In this document: positions 6,501-13,304 of the stretch, one piece after another | Layout: each line of letters begins with the position of its first letter | Numbering within the stretch: position 1 is the first letter of the stretch | Origin: Verrucomicrobiales bacterium | Lineage (GTDB): Bacteria > Verrucomicrobiota > Verrucomicrobiia > Verrucomicrobiales > DEV007 | Length of the DNA stretch: 13,304 nucleotides | NCBI GenBank assembly: GCA_003232855.1 | Contig: QIKC01000251.1 | Location: 1 to 13,304, forward strand | Direction of reading: 5' to 3' | Made by a program: the position numbers and the translations under genes | Notes under the pieces: generated by a model | What the model saw: only the letters and a program-made list of their open reading frames with translations | What the model was told of the DNA's origin: nothing | The model's database searches: none

Positions 6501-7657
6501 GGGTGGCCGAGGTGTACAACCCGACCGTGACCGCCTATGTGGCAGGCGAACCGTATCTCTACGAGATCGAAAATCCGACCGAGTCGGGCGAGCTGGTTAG
6601 CTTCGATCCGACTTATCATTACTCGCCACTGGCCGTCCGCGCCGGCCAGACCTACCGCGCCCGCGTGCGGCACAAAGACAGCGCCGGGCGCTGGGGACAC
6701 TGGTCCGACCCGGTGGAGTTCACCGCCGGTGTGCCGGATCTGACCATCTGGACAAATAACCTGATGATCACCGAAATCATGTACCACCCGAGCAACGCGA
6801 CAACCAGCGAGGTCGATGCTGGTTTCTCTAACAGCGACTTCGAATACATCGAGCTGCGGAACATCAGCACCACACTGACCCTCGACCTGAGCGAGCTGCG
6901 CTTCACCAAGGGCATCGATTTCGATTTCATCGATGGCGCGATCACCGCGCTGGCGCCCGGGGAGTCCGTGCTGGTGGTGCGCGACACGGCGGCCTTCGAG
7001 TCGCGCCACGGGACGGGGTTGCCCATAGCCGGTGCCTACGCACCCGATAACCTGAGGAACAACGGGGAGAATTTGAAACTGTCTTTCGGTGCCGGAGAAA
7101 CGGTTCATGAGTTCGTTTACGACGACCGGCCATCCTGGCCGACTGGAGCCGATGGTCACGGGCCGAGCTTGACGCTGATCGCCCCGGAGAGCGCGCCGCC
7201 GCTGGCTGACCCGTTCAGCTGGCGTTCCAGCGTCGCGACGGGCGGCAGCCCGGGGACGGGCGACGCGACGGCCTTCACCGGCGACCCGGACGCCGACGAC
7301 AACGGCGACGGACTGAGCGCCTTCCTCGAATACGCGCTGGGCATCAGCAGCGGCGCGGCTCCTCACACCGCCGCGTTGCCGCAAGTCGACATCGCCGTCT
7401 TCGACGACGGCACGGGGACGCAGCGTGAATACCTGACCATCACCTACCAGCGCAACCTGGCGGCCGACGACGTGACCTACGAAGTGCAGACGACGACTGC
7501 CCTGATAGAGTCGAGCTGGTCGGACACCCCCGGCACGACGGTGTACATGTCGAGCGCCGACAACGGCGATGGCACGGCAGCGGAGCTCTGGCGCAGCGCG
7601 GTGCCGATCGGCGATTACTCTCAGGAGTTCATCCGCCTGCGGGTAGGCAGCCGGTAG
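3563..7657 (+). CDS. Large secreted lamin-tail / CotH-kinase-like domain protein
   Basis: The protein has 1364 residues, with a signal peptide at 1-22 (LLITGLLYLTCAF core). Lamin-tail domain 1 (about 24-150) starts VVINEIHYDED and contains AEFIELHNPTATPVDLSGF. A beta-rich region at about 194-355 contains WRYRKGTSYP, YDDGAVVYLNGVEVAR and VNVLAIQ, a pattern frequent beside CotH domains. The CotH-like domain (about 540-870) contains YRPRGGG, YYGLFLAIEQIDGQYLDQ, then NYYYYHNP and HPWDLDLTWGDD around 812, the probable metal-binding Asp motif. A fibronectin-like stretch (about 945-1060) precedes lamin-tail domain 2 (about 1066-1190, NLMITEIMYHPS). The protein ends with GDPDADDNGDGLSAFLEYALG near 1240 and a beta-rich tail. 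CotH of Bacillus is an atypical spore-coat protein kinase; kinase activity here is only inferred. Between an in-frame stop (3509-3511) and 3563 there is no other standard start codon. There is no Shine-Dalgarno sequence. Confidence 0.88.
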   Translation: MKAPPLLITGLLYLTCAFSEAGSVVINEIHYDEDDKTVRAEFIELHNPTATPVDLSGFYFSRGIDYTFPGGASLPANGFVVVAEDPATMLSKFGVAGAFGPFAAGTKLKNSGEKITLRDPAGTLVDTVDYALGFPWPTVGDEVGTPLASPSIELINPLIDNDLGGSWRASGFPVGGVEPGGGGPVMLVAAGADWRYRKGTSYPAMDGTGKDWRDNGYVDGDDGAWLDGITVIGFGDGDDTTVLTDMQQNYISIFLRKEFTIAAGQVPDAVTVRCYYDDGAVVYLNGVEVARFSVDAGPVPFPPPNGFANSHEAAWTDVEISGVSAYLVEGVNVLAIQCINASIGGSDLSIDAELITIPAGAGGGSNAPTPGAANASFASNVPPQIRQVNHAPVGRILLQDKTILSGEAMLVTARITGSDGVGTVSLAYQSVDPGDYFCRYNKFNNDGSPNLNARYEDPAEWTSVAMLDDGSGGDALAGDSTFTVTLPGSLQLNRRLVRYRITAAGTSGTTITVPYNDDPQPNFAYYIYDGTPDWSGVIRPGDTAVNHPGALMSSIPTYFLLSTNTWVDDSQFGFYRGSEYLWPGTLVYDGEVYDHIQYRPRGGGRRFDNGKNFWKFNFTRGHRFQARDRYGKRYDTSWRRLNFSSIVQLINAQHRGEQGLFEGVSFRFFELCGVESCETHYTQFYVVDQASPTGANQYESDYYGLFLAIEQIDGQYLDQHDLPDGNLYKIETHIGDLKNQGPDQVSDGSDVSAFINTYRNTSPTAAWWNDNLDIEKYLSYRAVVEGIHHYDIANGKNYYYYHNPVTDKFEVHPWDLDLTWGDDVFGTGNHDFKSMVAENPAFNTAYQNRVREIMDLLYNSDEGYRLIDESVRHVWTPGAPSLVSADRRLWDNNPRIVVKDLYYDAAFNNEFSGMIQILKDYIVSRGSWMTTNLLTDRANVPATPTITFSGTAGFPTNDIRFTSSAYSSPGGTAFAAMQWRVAEVYNPTVTAYVAGEPYLYEIENPTESGELVSFDPTYHYSPLAVRAGQTYRARVRHKDSAGRWGHWSDPVEFTAGVPDLTIWTNNLMITEIMYHPSNATTSEVDAGFSNSDFEYIELRNISTTLTLDLSELRFTKGIDFDFIDGAITALAPGESVLVVRDTAAFESRHGTGLPIAGAYAPDNLRNNGENLKLSFGAGETVHEFVYDDRPSWPTGADGHGPSLTLIAPESAPPLADPFSWRSSVATGGSPGTGDATAFTGDPDADDNGDGLSAFLEYALGISSGAAPHTAALPQVDIAVFDDGTGTQREYLTITYQRNLAADDVTYEVQTTTALIESSWSDTPGTTVYMSSADNGDGTAAELWRSAVPIGDYSQEFIRLRVGSR

Positions 7658-7787
7658 TGGTCACGAAGAGTAAGAGCCGGATGGGGGGGGGCTCACTCGC
7701 AACATGACCAGGCGGCGCCCCTTCCCCAGCAATCGAACCCCTTCTGGAAATCGAGGGAATATTTTGGCAGCGTTAGAGCTATCACCC

Positions 7788-8492
7788 CTAAAGCAACGAT
7801 TCCAAAGCCACGCGCACCATGTCGTCGAAGGAGGTTTGGCGATCCTCCGAGCTAGCCGCCTCGCCGCTGCGGATTAGGTCGGAGACGGTGCAGATGGCCA
7901 ACGCCTTGGCGCCGCATTCTGCGGCGCAGCCGTAGAGGCCGGCGGCCTCCATTTCGATGCCGTGTACGCCCATTTTTTCCAACAGGTCGAGAATTTTTGG
8001 GTCGGCGGCGTAGAAGAGGTCGGCGGAGAAGATGTTGCCCGTCCGCACCGGCACGCCGAGGCGACCGGCGGCAGCCACCGCGTTGCTGGCGAGTTCAAAG
8101 TCGGCGATGGCCGCGAAATCGTAGCCGCCGAAGCGGGCGCGGTTGACGCCGGAGTCGGTGCAGGCGCCGGTGCCGATCAATACATCACGCAACTTGATAT
8201 CCGAGTTCACCGCACCACAACTGCCGACGCGGATGATGCTGCGCACGCCGTATTCGACGTACAGTTCGCGAGCGTAGATCGAGATCGTTGGGATGCCCAT
8301 GCCGCTGCCCATCACCGAGACGGGGCGGCCTTTGTATTCGCCGGTAAAGCCGAGCATGCCGCGCACGCTGTTCACTAGTCGGGCGTCGTCGAAGAAGGTG
8401 TCGGCGATGTGTTTGGCGCGCAGTGGGTCGCCGGGCATCAGCACGGTATCAGCAAAATCTCCCGGCGCGGCTTCGATGTGGGGTGTGGGCAT
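7788..8492 (-). CDS. deoD: Purine nucleoside phosphorylase, DeoD type
   Basis: DeoD splits purine (deoxy)ribonucleosides with phosphate into the free base and (deoxy)ribose-1-phosphate, in the cytoplasm. The ATG at 8492 gives 234 residues, close to the E. coli enzyme. The N-terminus [15 protein letters not shown] with His5 and [16 protein letters not shown] matches the family closely. Further motifs are [44 protein letters not shown] and [11 protein letters not shown], the last carrying the catalytic Asp; the family often has SDHI where this protein has SDLI. The open frame extends 113 codons further upstream, but that part is only deoB read in another frame. It is the last gene of the nucleoside operon, starting 16 bp after the deoB stop without a visible Shine-Dalgarno sequence. 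It converges with the large lamin-tail gene across 130 bp, where I see no convincing terminator. Confidence 0.96.
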   Translation of the reverse strand: MPTPHIEAAPGDFADTVLMPGDPLRAKHIADTFFDDARLVNSVRGMLGFTGEYKGRPVSVMGSGMGIPTISIYARELYVEYGVRSIIRVGSCGAVNSDIKLRDVLIGTGACTDSGVNRARFGGYDFAAIADFELASNAVAAAGRLGVPVRTGNIFSADLFYAADPKILDLLEKMGVHGIEMEAAGLYGCAAECGAKALAICTVSDLIRSGEAASSEDRQTSFDDMVRVALESLL

Positions 8493-8508
8493 AGTATCTA
8501 TTATTTTG

Positions 8509-9753
8509 TTAAGTGAAAATGGGCTTACCGTAATCCATCGGCGGCAGATCGAGGTAACTGGCGATCGTTTGGCCGATGTCGGCGAAAGTCTCGCGCCCGC
8601 CGAAGTCGCTGCCTGGCGGCACGCCGCCGCCGCGCAGCAGCACGGGCACGTGTTCGCGGGTGTGGTCGGTGCCGGGCCAGGTGGGATCGTTGCCGTGGTC
8701 GGCGGTGATGATGAGCAAGTCGCCATCGCCGAGTTGGCCGTAGAGTTCAGGTAGGGCGGCGTCGAACTCCTCCAGCGCGGCGGCGTAGCCGGACACGTCA
8801 CGGCGGTGGCCGTAGAGGGCGTCGAAATCAACGAAGTTGGTCATCACCAGCCCGCGGTCGCCGAGCCGGTCGAGCGCTGCCAGCGTCTCCGCCCACAGCG
8901 CCGGGTGGCCGCTGGCACGCCGCTCCTCGCTCATCCCCGTGTGCGCGAAGATGTCGCCGATTTTGCCGACGCCGATCACCTCGCCGCCGGATGCGACCAA
9001 TCGTTGCAACACGGTCTCAGAGGGCGGCAGAACCGAGTAGTCGTGACGGTTTTCGGTGCGCTCGAAACCCGTCTCTTCGTCGCCGGTGAAGGGCCGCGCG
9101 ATCACCCGGCCGATGCGCAACCCGCACTCGTCGAGCACCGACCGCACGTCCACACACAAGGCCAAAAGCCGCTCCAGGCCAAAACTTTCCTCGTGGCAGG
9201 CGATCTGTAGGACGCTGTCCGCCGAGGTGTAGAAGATCGGGATGCCGGTGCGCAGGTGCTCGGCGCCGAGCCGGGCGATGATTTCGGTGCCGGAGGCGTG
9301 GCAGTTGCCGAGGCTGCCGACCACGCCGCTGGTTTCGGCGATCATCTCTAACAATTCGGCAGGAAAGCAGTCGTCGGGACCGGGAAACTCGCCCCATTCG
9401 AAAAGCACCGGCGCCCCGGCCATCTCCCAGTGGCCGCTGGGAGTGTCCTTGCCGGTGCTGATCTCGCGCGCCCAGGCGAAGCCGCCGTCGCTCGCAGGAA
9501 GGCGCTCCAGCCCCTCCGGCCAAGTCCCGCAACTAGCCTCGCAGGCGGCGCCGAGTCCCAGACGGGTCAGGTTTGGCAAATGTAGCGCCCCGCTGCGACC
9601 GCGGTCGTCACACAGCCCGCGCGCACAGCGCTCCGCGATATGCCCTAGGGTATTCGATCCGCGATCGTCGAAGCCGTCGCCTGCAAAATCACCCGCGTCC
9701 TCGGCAGCGCCGATGCCGAGGGAGTCCATGACGAGCAAAACCACTCTCTTCAT
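8509..9753 (-). CDS. deoB: Phosphopentomutase
   Basis: DeoB interconverts (deoxy)ribose-1-phosphate, released by the phosphorylases, and (deoxy)ribose-5-phosphate. It belongs to the alkaline-phosphatase-like metalloenzyme superfamily and uses two Mn ions and a phosphorylated Thr. The protein has 414 residues, typical of the family. Visible motifs are [12 protein letters not shown] with the metal ligand Asp10, [26 protein letters not shown] with the probable phosphorylated Thr at 104, [23 protein letters not shown], and the metal-binding block [19 protein letters not shown] ending at residue 368. The start ATG overlaps the deoA stop as ATGA (9750-9753), which fixes this start and indicates translational coupling. 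No Shine-Dalgarno sequence is visible. Confidence 0.97.
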   Translation of the reverse strand: MKRVVLLVMDSLGIGAAEDAGDFAGDGFDDRGSNTLGHIAERCARGLCDDRGRSGALHLPNLTRLGLGAACEASCGTWPEGLERLPASDGGFAWAREISTGKDTPSGHWEMAGAPVLFEWGEFPGPDDCFPAELLEMIAETSGVVGSLGNCHASGTEIIARLGAEHLRTGIPIFYTSADSVLQIACHEESFGLERLLALCVDVRSVLDECGLRIGRVIARPFTGDEETGFERTENRHDYSVLPPSETVLQRLVASGGEVIGVGKIGDIFAHTGMSEERRASGHPALWAETLAALDRLGDRGLVMTNFVDFDALYGHRRDVSGYAAALEEFDAALPELYGQLGDGDLLIITADHGNDPTWPGTDHTREHVPVLLRGGGVPPGSDFGGRETFADIGQTIASYLDLPPMDYGKPIFT

Positions 9754-11087
9754 GTCGATATGTTCGGGGTGATGCGCTCGTAAACAACTGAACCCACATC
9801 AGGATCCGCATCCCCCACCTCGAAAGCGGCGAGCAGCCCCGCCGCCGCGCGCGCTGCCGCTGCCTCATCGCGAGCGTGGACCACCGCCAGCGGCCGCTCT
9901 GCGGAAACCGCATCACCGATCCCTGCGACCTCGGCCAGCCCGACCGCGTGATCGATCCCCTGCCCCGCGTTCGTGCGCCCGCCGCCGAGGCGCACCACGC
10001 ACATCCCCAGGTCGCGAGTCGCCACCCCGACCACCACGCCATCCCGCTGCGCGAATACCTCCAACGTCACGGGCGCTGTGGGCAAATAGTTGTTAGGCCG
10101 TTCGACGAAATCGCTTGGCCCGCCGAGCTCCGCGACCATCCGCCCGAAGGCTTCCGCCGCGCGCCCTGAGTCCAGAGCCGCCGCCAGCGCGGCATGCGCC
10201 TCGTCCGCCGTCGCCGCCAGCCCACCGGTCTGCATCACCTCGGCACACAGCGCCATCGTGACCTCGCCAAGCCGCCCCTCACGCCCGCCGCCGCTCAGGA
10301 ACTCGACGGCCTCGGCCACCTCCAGGGCGTTGCCCGCGCTGCGCGCCAGGCATTGATTCATGTCGGTGAGCAGCGCCGTGGTCGGCGTGCCGGCGCCGGT
10401 GGCGACATCGGCGATGCTTTGCGCCAGCTCTTGCGAGGCGGCGTAGGTCGGCATGAACGCGCCATCACCGACCTTCACATCCATCACCAACGCGTCGAGC
10501 CCGGCAGCAAGTTTTTTCGACAAGATGGAAGCGGTGATGAGGTCGATCGACTCGACGGTGGCGGTGACATCGCGGGTGGCATAGAAGCGCGCGTCGGCCG
10601 GCGCCAGGCGGCCGGTCTGGCCGATGATCGCCACGCCCGCCTGTTGCAGTGCCCGGCGGAAGGTGGCGTTGTCCGGCGTGACATCGTAACCCGGGATCGA
10701 TTCCAATTTGTCCAAAGTGCCGCCGGTATGCCCCAGCCCGCGCCCGGAGATCATCGGCACGTAAGCGCCGCAGGCCGCCAGCAACGGCCCGAGCATCAAC
10801 GACACCACGTCCCCTACCCCGCCGGTGGAATGCTTGTCCAAAATTGGCCCATCCAGCCCCAGCTCATCCCAGCACAGCACGTCACCGGAATCGCGCATGG
10901 CCAACGTCAGCGCCACCCGCTCGTCCATGCACAAGCCGCGGAAAAACACCGCCATGGCAAAGGCGGCGATTTGGCCCTCGCCGATCGACCCATCGCCGAT
11001 TCCCGCCGCGAAGAAGCGCAGCTCCGCGTCGCTCAATACCTCGCCATCGCGCTTGCGACGAATGATTTCCTGGGGCAAAAAACTCAC
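9750..11087 (-). CDS. deoA: Thymidine (pyrimidine nucleoside) phosphorylase, GTG start
   Basis: DeoA catalyses phosphorolysis of thymidine or deoxyuridine to the base and deoxyribose-1-phosphate. The family signature [16 protein letters not shown] lies at 114-129 and the phosphate-binding KHSTGGVGD at 85-93. Others are [38 protein letters not shown] and TALLTDMNQ. The full-length likeness to the E. coli-type 440-residue enzyme favours thymidine phosphorylase over the Bacillus-type pyrimidine nucleoside phosphorylase. An ATG at 11117 opens the frame ten codons earlier. I choose the GTG at 11087, giving 445 residues, because [14 protein letters not shown] then aligns with the family N-terminus and because GTGA overlaps the stop of the preceding xapX-like gene by 4 nt, mirroring the ATGA overlap at the other end. 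Translation is probably coupled on both sides. Confidence 0.96.
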   Translation of the reverse strand: MSFLPQEIIRRKRDGEVLSDAELRFFAAGIGDGSIGEGQIAAFAMAVFFRGLCMDERVALTLAMRDSGDVLCWDELGLDGPILDKHSTGGVGDVVSLMLGPLLAACGAYVPMISGRGLGHTGGTLDKLESIPGYDVTPDNATFRRALQQAGVAIIGQTGRLAPADARFYATRDVTATVESIDLITASILSKKLAAGLDALVMDVKVGDGAFMPTYAASQELAQSIADVATGAGTPTTALLTDMNQCLARSAGNALEVAEAVEFLSGGGREGRLGEVTMALCAEVMQTGGLAATADEAHAALAAALDSGRAAEAFGRMVAELGGPSDFVERPNNYLPTAPVTLEVFAQRDGVVVGVATRDLGMCVVRLGGGRTNAGQGIDHAVGLAEVAGIGDAVSAERPLAVVHARDEAAAARAAAGLLAAFEVGDADPDVGSVVYERITPNIST

Positions 11088-11245
11088 TGAAAAAAGCGCT
11101 CGGAAATTAGCTTCCACGCCGCGCCGCCGAGGAAAATCCCAACGATGCCCATGATCCCGGCGAGCACCGGCGGCGCCGGCATGATCGCGGTGAATAAGAG
11201 GCCGACGAGGAAACCGGCGAACAGGGCGAGGAGGACTTCGGTCAT
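11084..11245 (-). CDS. XapX-domain (DUF1427-like) small membrane protein, 53 residues
   Basis: This short frame between nupC and deoA encodes 53 residues with two hydrophobic stretches, [14 protein letters not shown] (5-18) and [20 protein letters not shown] (25-44), so it is probably a small two-pass inner-membrane protein. The AG.LVGLLF...PAPP...GI.GI.G...G pattern is that of the XapX/DUF1427 family, whose function is unknown. From memory, the family is named for a small gene beside the E. coli xanthosine (xap) system, which would fit a nucleoside context. It starts 13 bp after the nupC stop and its TGA overlaps the GTG start of deoA, so it is embedded in the operon. A role helping the transporter is only a guess. 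The family match is by eye. Confidence 0.8.
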   Translation of the reverse strand: MTEVLLALFAGFLVGLLFTAIMPAPPVLAGIMGIVGIFLGGAAWKLISERFFQ

Positions 11246-11258
11246 ATTTGGTGTTTTG

Positions 11259-12491
11259 CTAGAGTTGGATGCTCAAAAAGATACCGGCGATGGCGGCGCT
11301 CATAAAATTGGCCAGCGAAGCCGCCAGCACCGCCCGCAGGCCGAGGCTCGCAATCTCCGAGCGGCGTCCCGGTGCCATACCGCCGAGGCCACCGAGCAGG
11401 ATGGCGATGGATGACAAATTAGCAAAGCCGCACAGAGCGAAGGTGACAATGCCCTGCGACACCGCCGTCATCTCCGTGCCGCTATCGAGGAAATCCCGAT
11501 AGGCGACGAACTCGTTGACGATGAGTTTTTGGCCAAGGTAGCTGCCGCCCTGCGCCGCCTCGCTCCAGGGAATACCGAGCAGCCAAGCGACCGGCGCGAA
11601 GACATCGCCGAGGATGCCCTCCAGCGACAAATCGTCGATCCCCCACCAGCCGCCGACCCCGCCGATCAGTAAATTGAACAGCGCGATCAGGCTGATGAAC
11701 GCGACCAGCATCGCCGCCACGTTGAGCGCCAGCTTCATCCCGGACGAGGCGCCGTCCGCCGCCGCCTCCAGCACGTTCACCGGTTTGCTCACCCCATCTT
11801 CGCCACCGGTGGGGAGGCGCTCCAAAGGCGTCCCCGTCTCCGGCAGCATTAATTTGGCGAACAGCAGCCCGCCGGGCGCCGCCATGAAAGTCGCCGCCAG
11901 AAGATACTCCAGTTTGACCCCCATCTCCGCGTAAGCCGCCAACACCGAACCGGCGATCGACGCCAGCCCGCCGACCATCACTGCGAACAGCTCAGAGCGG
12001 GTCATCTTCGAAATATACGGCCTCACCACCAACGGCGCCTCGGTCTGGCCGACGAAGATGTTGGCGGTGGCGGAGAGCGATTCCGCCCGGCTGATGCCTA
12101 ACAGTTTCCGCAAACCGCCGCCCAGCGTATTGATCACCAGTTGCATGATCTTGAGATGATAGAGCACGGCGATCAACGACGAGAAAAAGATAATAATCGG
12201 CAGCACCTTCACTGCGAAAACGAAGCCGTTGCCGCCACCGGCATCGGCCAACCCGCCGAACATGAAATCGATGCCCGCATTGGCGCTCTCGATCACCTTC
12301 CCCACCCCGCCCGCCAGCCAGCCCAGCGCCTGTCTGCCCCACGGGACAAAAAGCACCAACGCCCCGACCGACACCTGGATCGCAAAGGCGCCGACCACCG
12401 TGCGCAGACGGATCGCGCGCCGGTCGGACGAAAAAAGCACCGCCACCCCGACCAGCACCGCCATTCCAAATATCGCTACAGCTATCGACAT
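11259..12491 (-). CDS. nupC: Concentrative nucleoside transporter (CNT/NupC family)
   Basis: CNT transporters import nucleosides with Na+ or H+ through the inner membrane. The protein has 410 very hydrophobic residues, with the usual number for the bacterial subfamily. Substrate-site motifs known from the Vibrio CNT structure are present: GQTEAP at 149-154, NEFVAY at 326-331 (with the Glu) and CGFANLSS at 354-361 (Phe, Asn, Ser). [11 protein letters not shown] follows the first membrane helix as in E. coli NupC. The ATG at 12491 gives the same distance to this motif as in E. coli. An in-frame ATG at 12533 is preceded by GGAGGG only 2 nt away and would add 14 Arg/His-rich residues, so that start stays possible. 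First gene of the nucleoside operon, it supplies substrates for DeoA and DeoD. The long upstream extension of the frame (to 12683) overlaps the divergent gene and is not real. Confidence 0.94.
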   Translation of the reverse strand: MSIAVAIFGMAVLVGVAVLFSSDRRAIRLRTVVGAFAIQVSVGALVLFVPWGRQALGWLAGGVGKVIESANAGIDFMFGGLADAGGGNGFVFAVKVLPIIIFFSSLIAVLYHLKIMQLVINTLGGGLRKLLGISRAESLSATANIFVGQTEAPLVVRPYISKMTRSELFAVMVGGLASIAGSVLAAYAEMGVKLEYLLAATFMAAPGGLLFAKLMLPETGTPLERLPTGGEDGVSKPVNVLEAAADGASSGMKLALNVAAMLVAFISLIALFNLLIGGVGGWWGIDDLSLEGILGDVFAPVAWLLGIPWSEAAQGGSYLGQKLIVNEFVAYRDFLDSGTEMTAVSQGIVTFALCGFANLSSIAILLGGLGGMAPGRRSEIASLGLRAVLAASLANFMSAAIAGIFLSIQL

Positions 12492-12618
12492 ATGCCCGCC
12501 AGTATGAACCGCCCGCCGCCCGAGTGCGAGCATTTCCCTCCGATGTTGAAGATTTCTTAAATAATTACTGATTTCCCCCAGCTGCCATGCTAAAACTGGC
12601 AAAACTGATCGCTGCACC
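12492..12618. promoter_or_regulatory. Divergent control region between nupC and the outer-membrane lipoprotein gene
   Basis: This 127-bp gap must hold the promoters for the nucleoside operon (- strand) and the efflux-type gene (+ strand). It contains an AT-rich block around 12546-12573 (TTGAAGATTTCTTAAATAAT) in otherwise GC-rich DNA. It also contains a directly repeated AAAACTG at 12592-12598 and 12601-12607, and a GGAGGG on the - strand at 12536-12541. I find no -35/-10 pair with proper spacing that I would defend, and no clear DeoR or CytR operator. Confidence 0.5.
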
Positions 12619-13304
12619 ATGTCTCGCCGCCTCTCTCTGCTCTCCATCGCCCTCCCCTGCCTGCTGTTGCAGGGCTGCCTCACCGTCGGCCCAAACTACC
12701 AATCGCCCGATGGCGCCCTCCCCGATGCCTGGTCGCGCAGCGTCAGCGCCAACCTCGGTGGCGAGCGCGGCGGCTTGGAAAAATGGTGGCGTGGCTTTGG
12801 CGACAGCACGCTCGATCGACTCATCGTCAGCGCCCGCGAGGCCAACCCGACGCTACGCGGCGCCTACGCTCGCATCGTCGAGGCCAGGGCACAGCGCAGC
12901 GTCGCCCGCAGCCAGCTTTTCCCTTCCGCCAACGCCGGGGGCGACTACGTCCGCCAGCGCGGCAGCGAGAACCTGCTCGCCCCCGCTTCGGGCAACCCGA
13001 GCAACTTCTTCTCCACCGGCTTCGACGCCAACTGGGAGATCGACGTCTTCGGCGGCCTGCGCCGCGCCGTCGAATCGACCGAAGCCGGCATCGGCGCCTC
13101 GGAGGAAACCTACCGCGACGTGCTGCTCAGCCTCTACGCCGAAGTCGCGCTCAACTACATCGAATACCGTACACTGCAACGCCGTATCCGCCTCGCGGAA
13201 CAAAACATCGCCGCCCAGCAGCAGACCGAAAAGCTCACCAAAGATCGGCTCGACGCCGGCCTAGTGCCGAAGATCGACGTCAGCCAGGCGACGACCAACT
13301 TGGA
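12619..13304 (+). CDS. Outer-membrane efflux lipoprotein, NodT/OprM (TolC-like) family, 3' end outside window
   Basis: Proteins of this family form the outer-membrane channel of tripartite RND, MFS or ABC export pumps. The frame is open from the ATG at 12619 to the window edge (228 full codons, about half of the usual 460-500 residues). It begins with a lipoprotein signal: [20 protein letters not shown], with the lipidated Cys at 20. The family hallmark [11 protein letters not shown] follows immediately. Further family features are [80 protein letters not shown] and [15 protein letters not shown], all typical of the alpha-helical barrel repeats. The periplasmic adaptor and inner-membrane pump would be expected downstream. 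No Shine-Dalgarno sequence is seen. A longer competing frame from 12587 is an out-of-frame shadow of this gene. Confidence 0.93.
   Translation, partial: MSRRLSLLSIALPCLLLQGCLTVGPNYQSPDGALPDAWSRSVSANLGGERGGLEKWWRGFGDSTLDRLIVSAREANPTLRGAYARIVEARAQRSVARSQLFPSANAGGDYVRQRGSENLLAPASGNPSNFFSTGFDANWEIDVFGGLRRAVESTEAGIGASEETYRDVLLSLYAEVALNYIEYRTLQRRIRLAEQNIAAQQQTEKLTKDRLDAGLVPKIDVSQATTNL

Noticed and set aside
6206..7384. 392-residue - strand frame opposite the CotH gene
   Set aside because: Its Arg/Ala/Gly-rich composition is typical of antisense frames in GC-rich DNA and it has no domain; the + strand frame is clearly real.
7674..7694. GAGCC...GGCTC inverted repeat after the CotH gene as a terminator
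   Set aside because: The stem is only 5 bp with an 11-base G-rich loop and no T tract follows.
8493..8831. 113-codon N-terminal extension of deoD
   Set aside because: It overlaps the end of deoB in another frame, is a low-complexity Pro/Thr/Ala string, and the family N-terminus MPTPHIEA begins exactly at 8492.
10194..11090. 298-residue + strand frame opposite deoA
   Set aside because: It is an antisense shadow, rich in Arg, His and Gln, without a recognisable domain, and deoA is unambiguous on the other strand.
12492..12683. 64-residue N-terminal extension of nupC
   Set aside because: It crosses into the divergent lipoprotein gene, and the family N-terminus fits the ATG at 12491; only the 12533 ATG remains a possible alternative.
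12587..13264. 225-residue + strand frame rich in Ser/Pro/Ala
   Set aside because: It is a shadow of the NodT/OprM-type gene, which is in another frame from 12619 and shows all family motifs.

Overview
The window looks like chromosomal DNA from a GC-rich Verrucomicrobiota-type bacterium, possibly of the Opitutae. This placement is inferred from gene types: a short PEP-CTERM protein, a very large secreted lamin-tail/CotH protein with the C-terminal tail typical of that phylum, a bacterial leucine-rich-repeat protein and a NodT/OprM-type outer-membrane lipoprotein. No rRNA or other phylogenetic marker is present.

Layout. (1) Positions 1-1315, + strand: the end of a leucine-rich-repeat protein, then an exported agmatine deiminase-family protein. 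Both are visibly less GC-rich than the right half. (2) Positions 1347-3562: a scrapyard. It holds two same-orientation remnants of one IS66-family transposase with different internal deletions, a frameshifted remnant of type III pantothenate kinase (coaX), a PEP-CTERM gene between the remnants, two strong hairpins and a 14-bp tandem repeat. (3) Positions 3563-7657, + strand: one 1364-residue secreted protein with two lamin-tail domains and a CotH-kinase-like domain. Its start region is unusually rich in C tracts. (4) Positions 7788-12491, - strand: a compact nucleoside salvage operon in the order nupC, xapX-like, deoA, deoB, deoD. (5) Position 12619 to the end, + strand and divergent: the 5' part of an outer-membrane efflux/secretion lipoprotein.

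How the operon works. NupC would import nucleosides. DeoA phosphorolyses (deoxy)pyrimidine nucleosides and DeoD purine nucleosides. DeoB converts the resulting (deoxy)ribose-1-phosphate to the 5-phosphate. The aldolase DeoC, which would pass deoxyribose-5-phosphate to central metabolism, is not in the window. A 53-residue XapX-like membrane protein lies between transporter and enzymes, and its stop codon overlaps a GTG that is the best start for deoA.

I found no RNA genes, CRISPR arrays or complete mobile element. I do not see a clearly new multi-gene system. The observations most worth checking are the xapX-like gene coupled to deoA, the C-tract start of the CotH protein and the two IS66 deletion derivatives.
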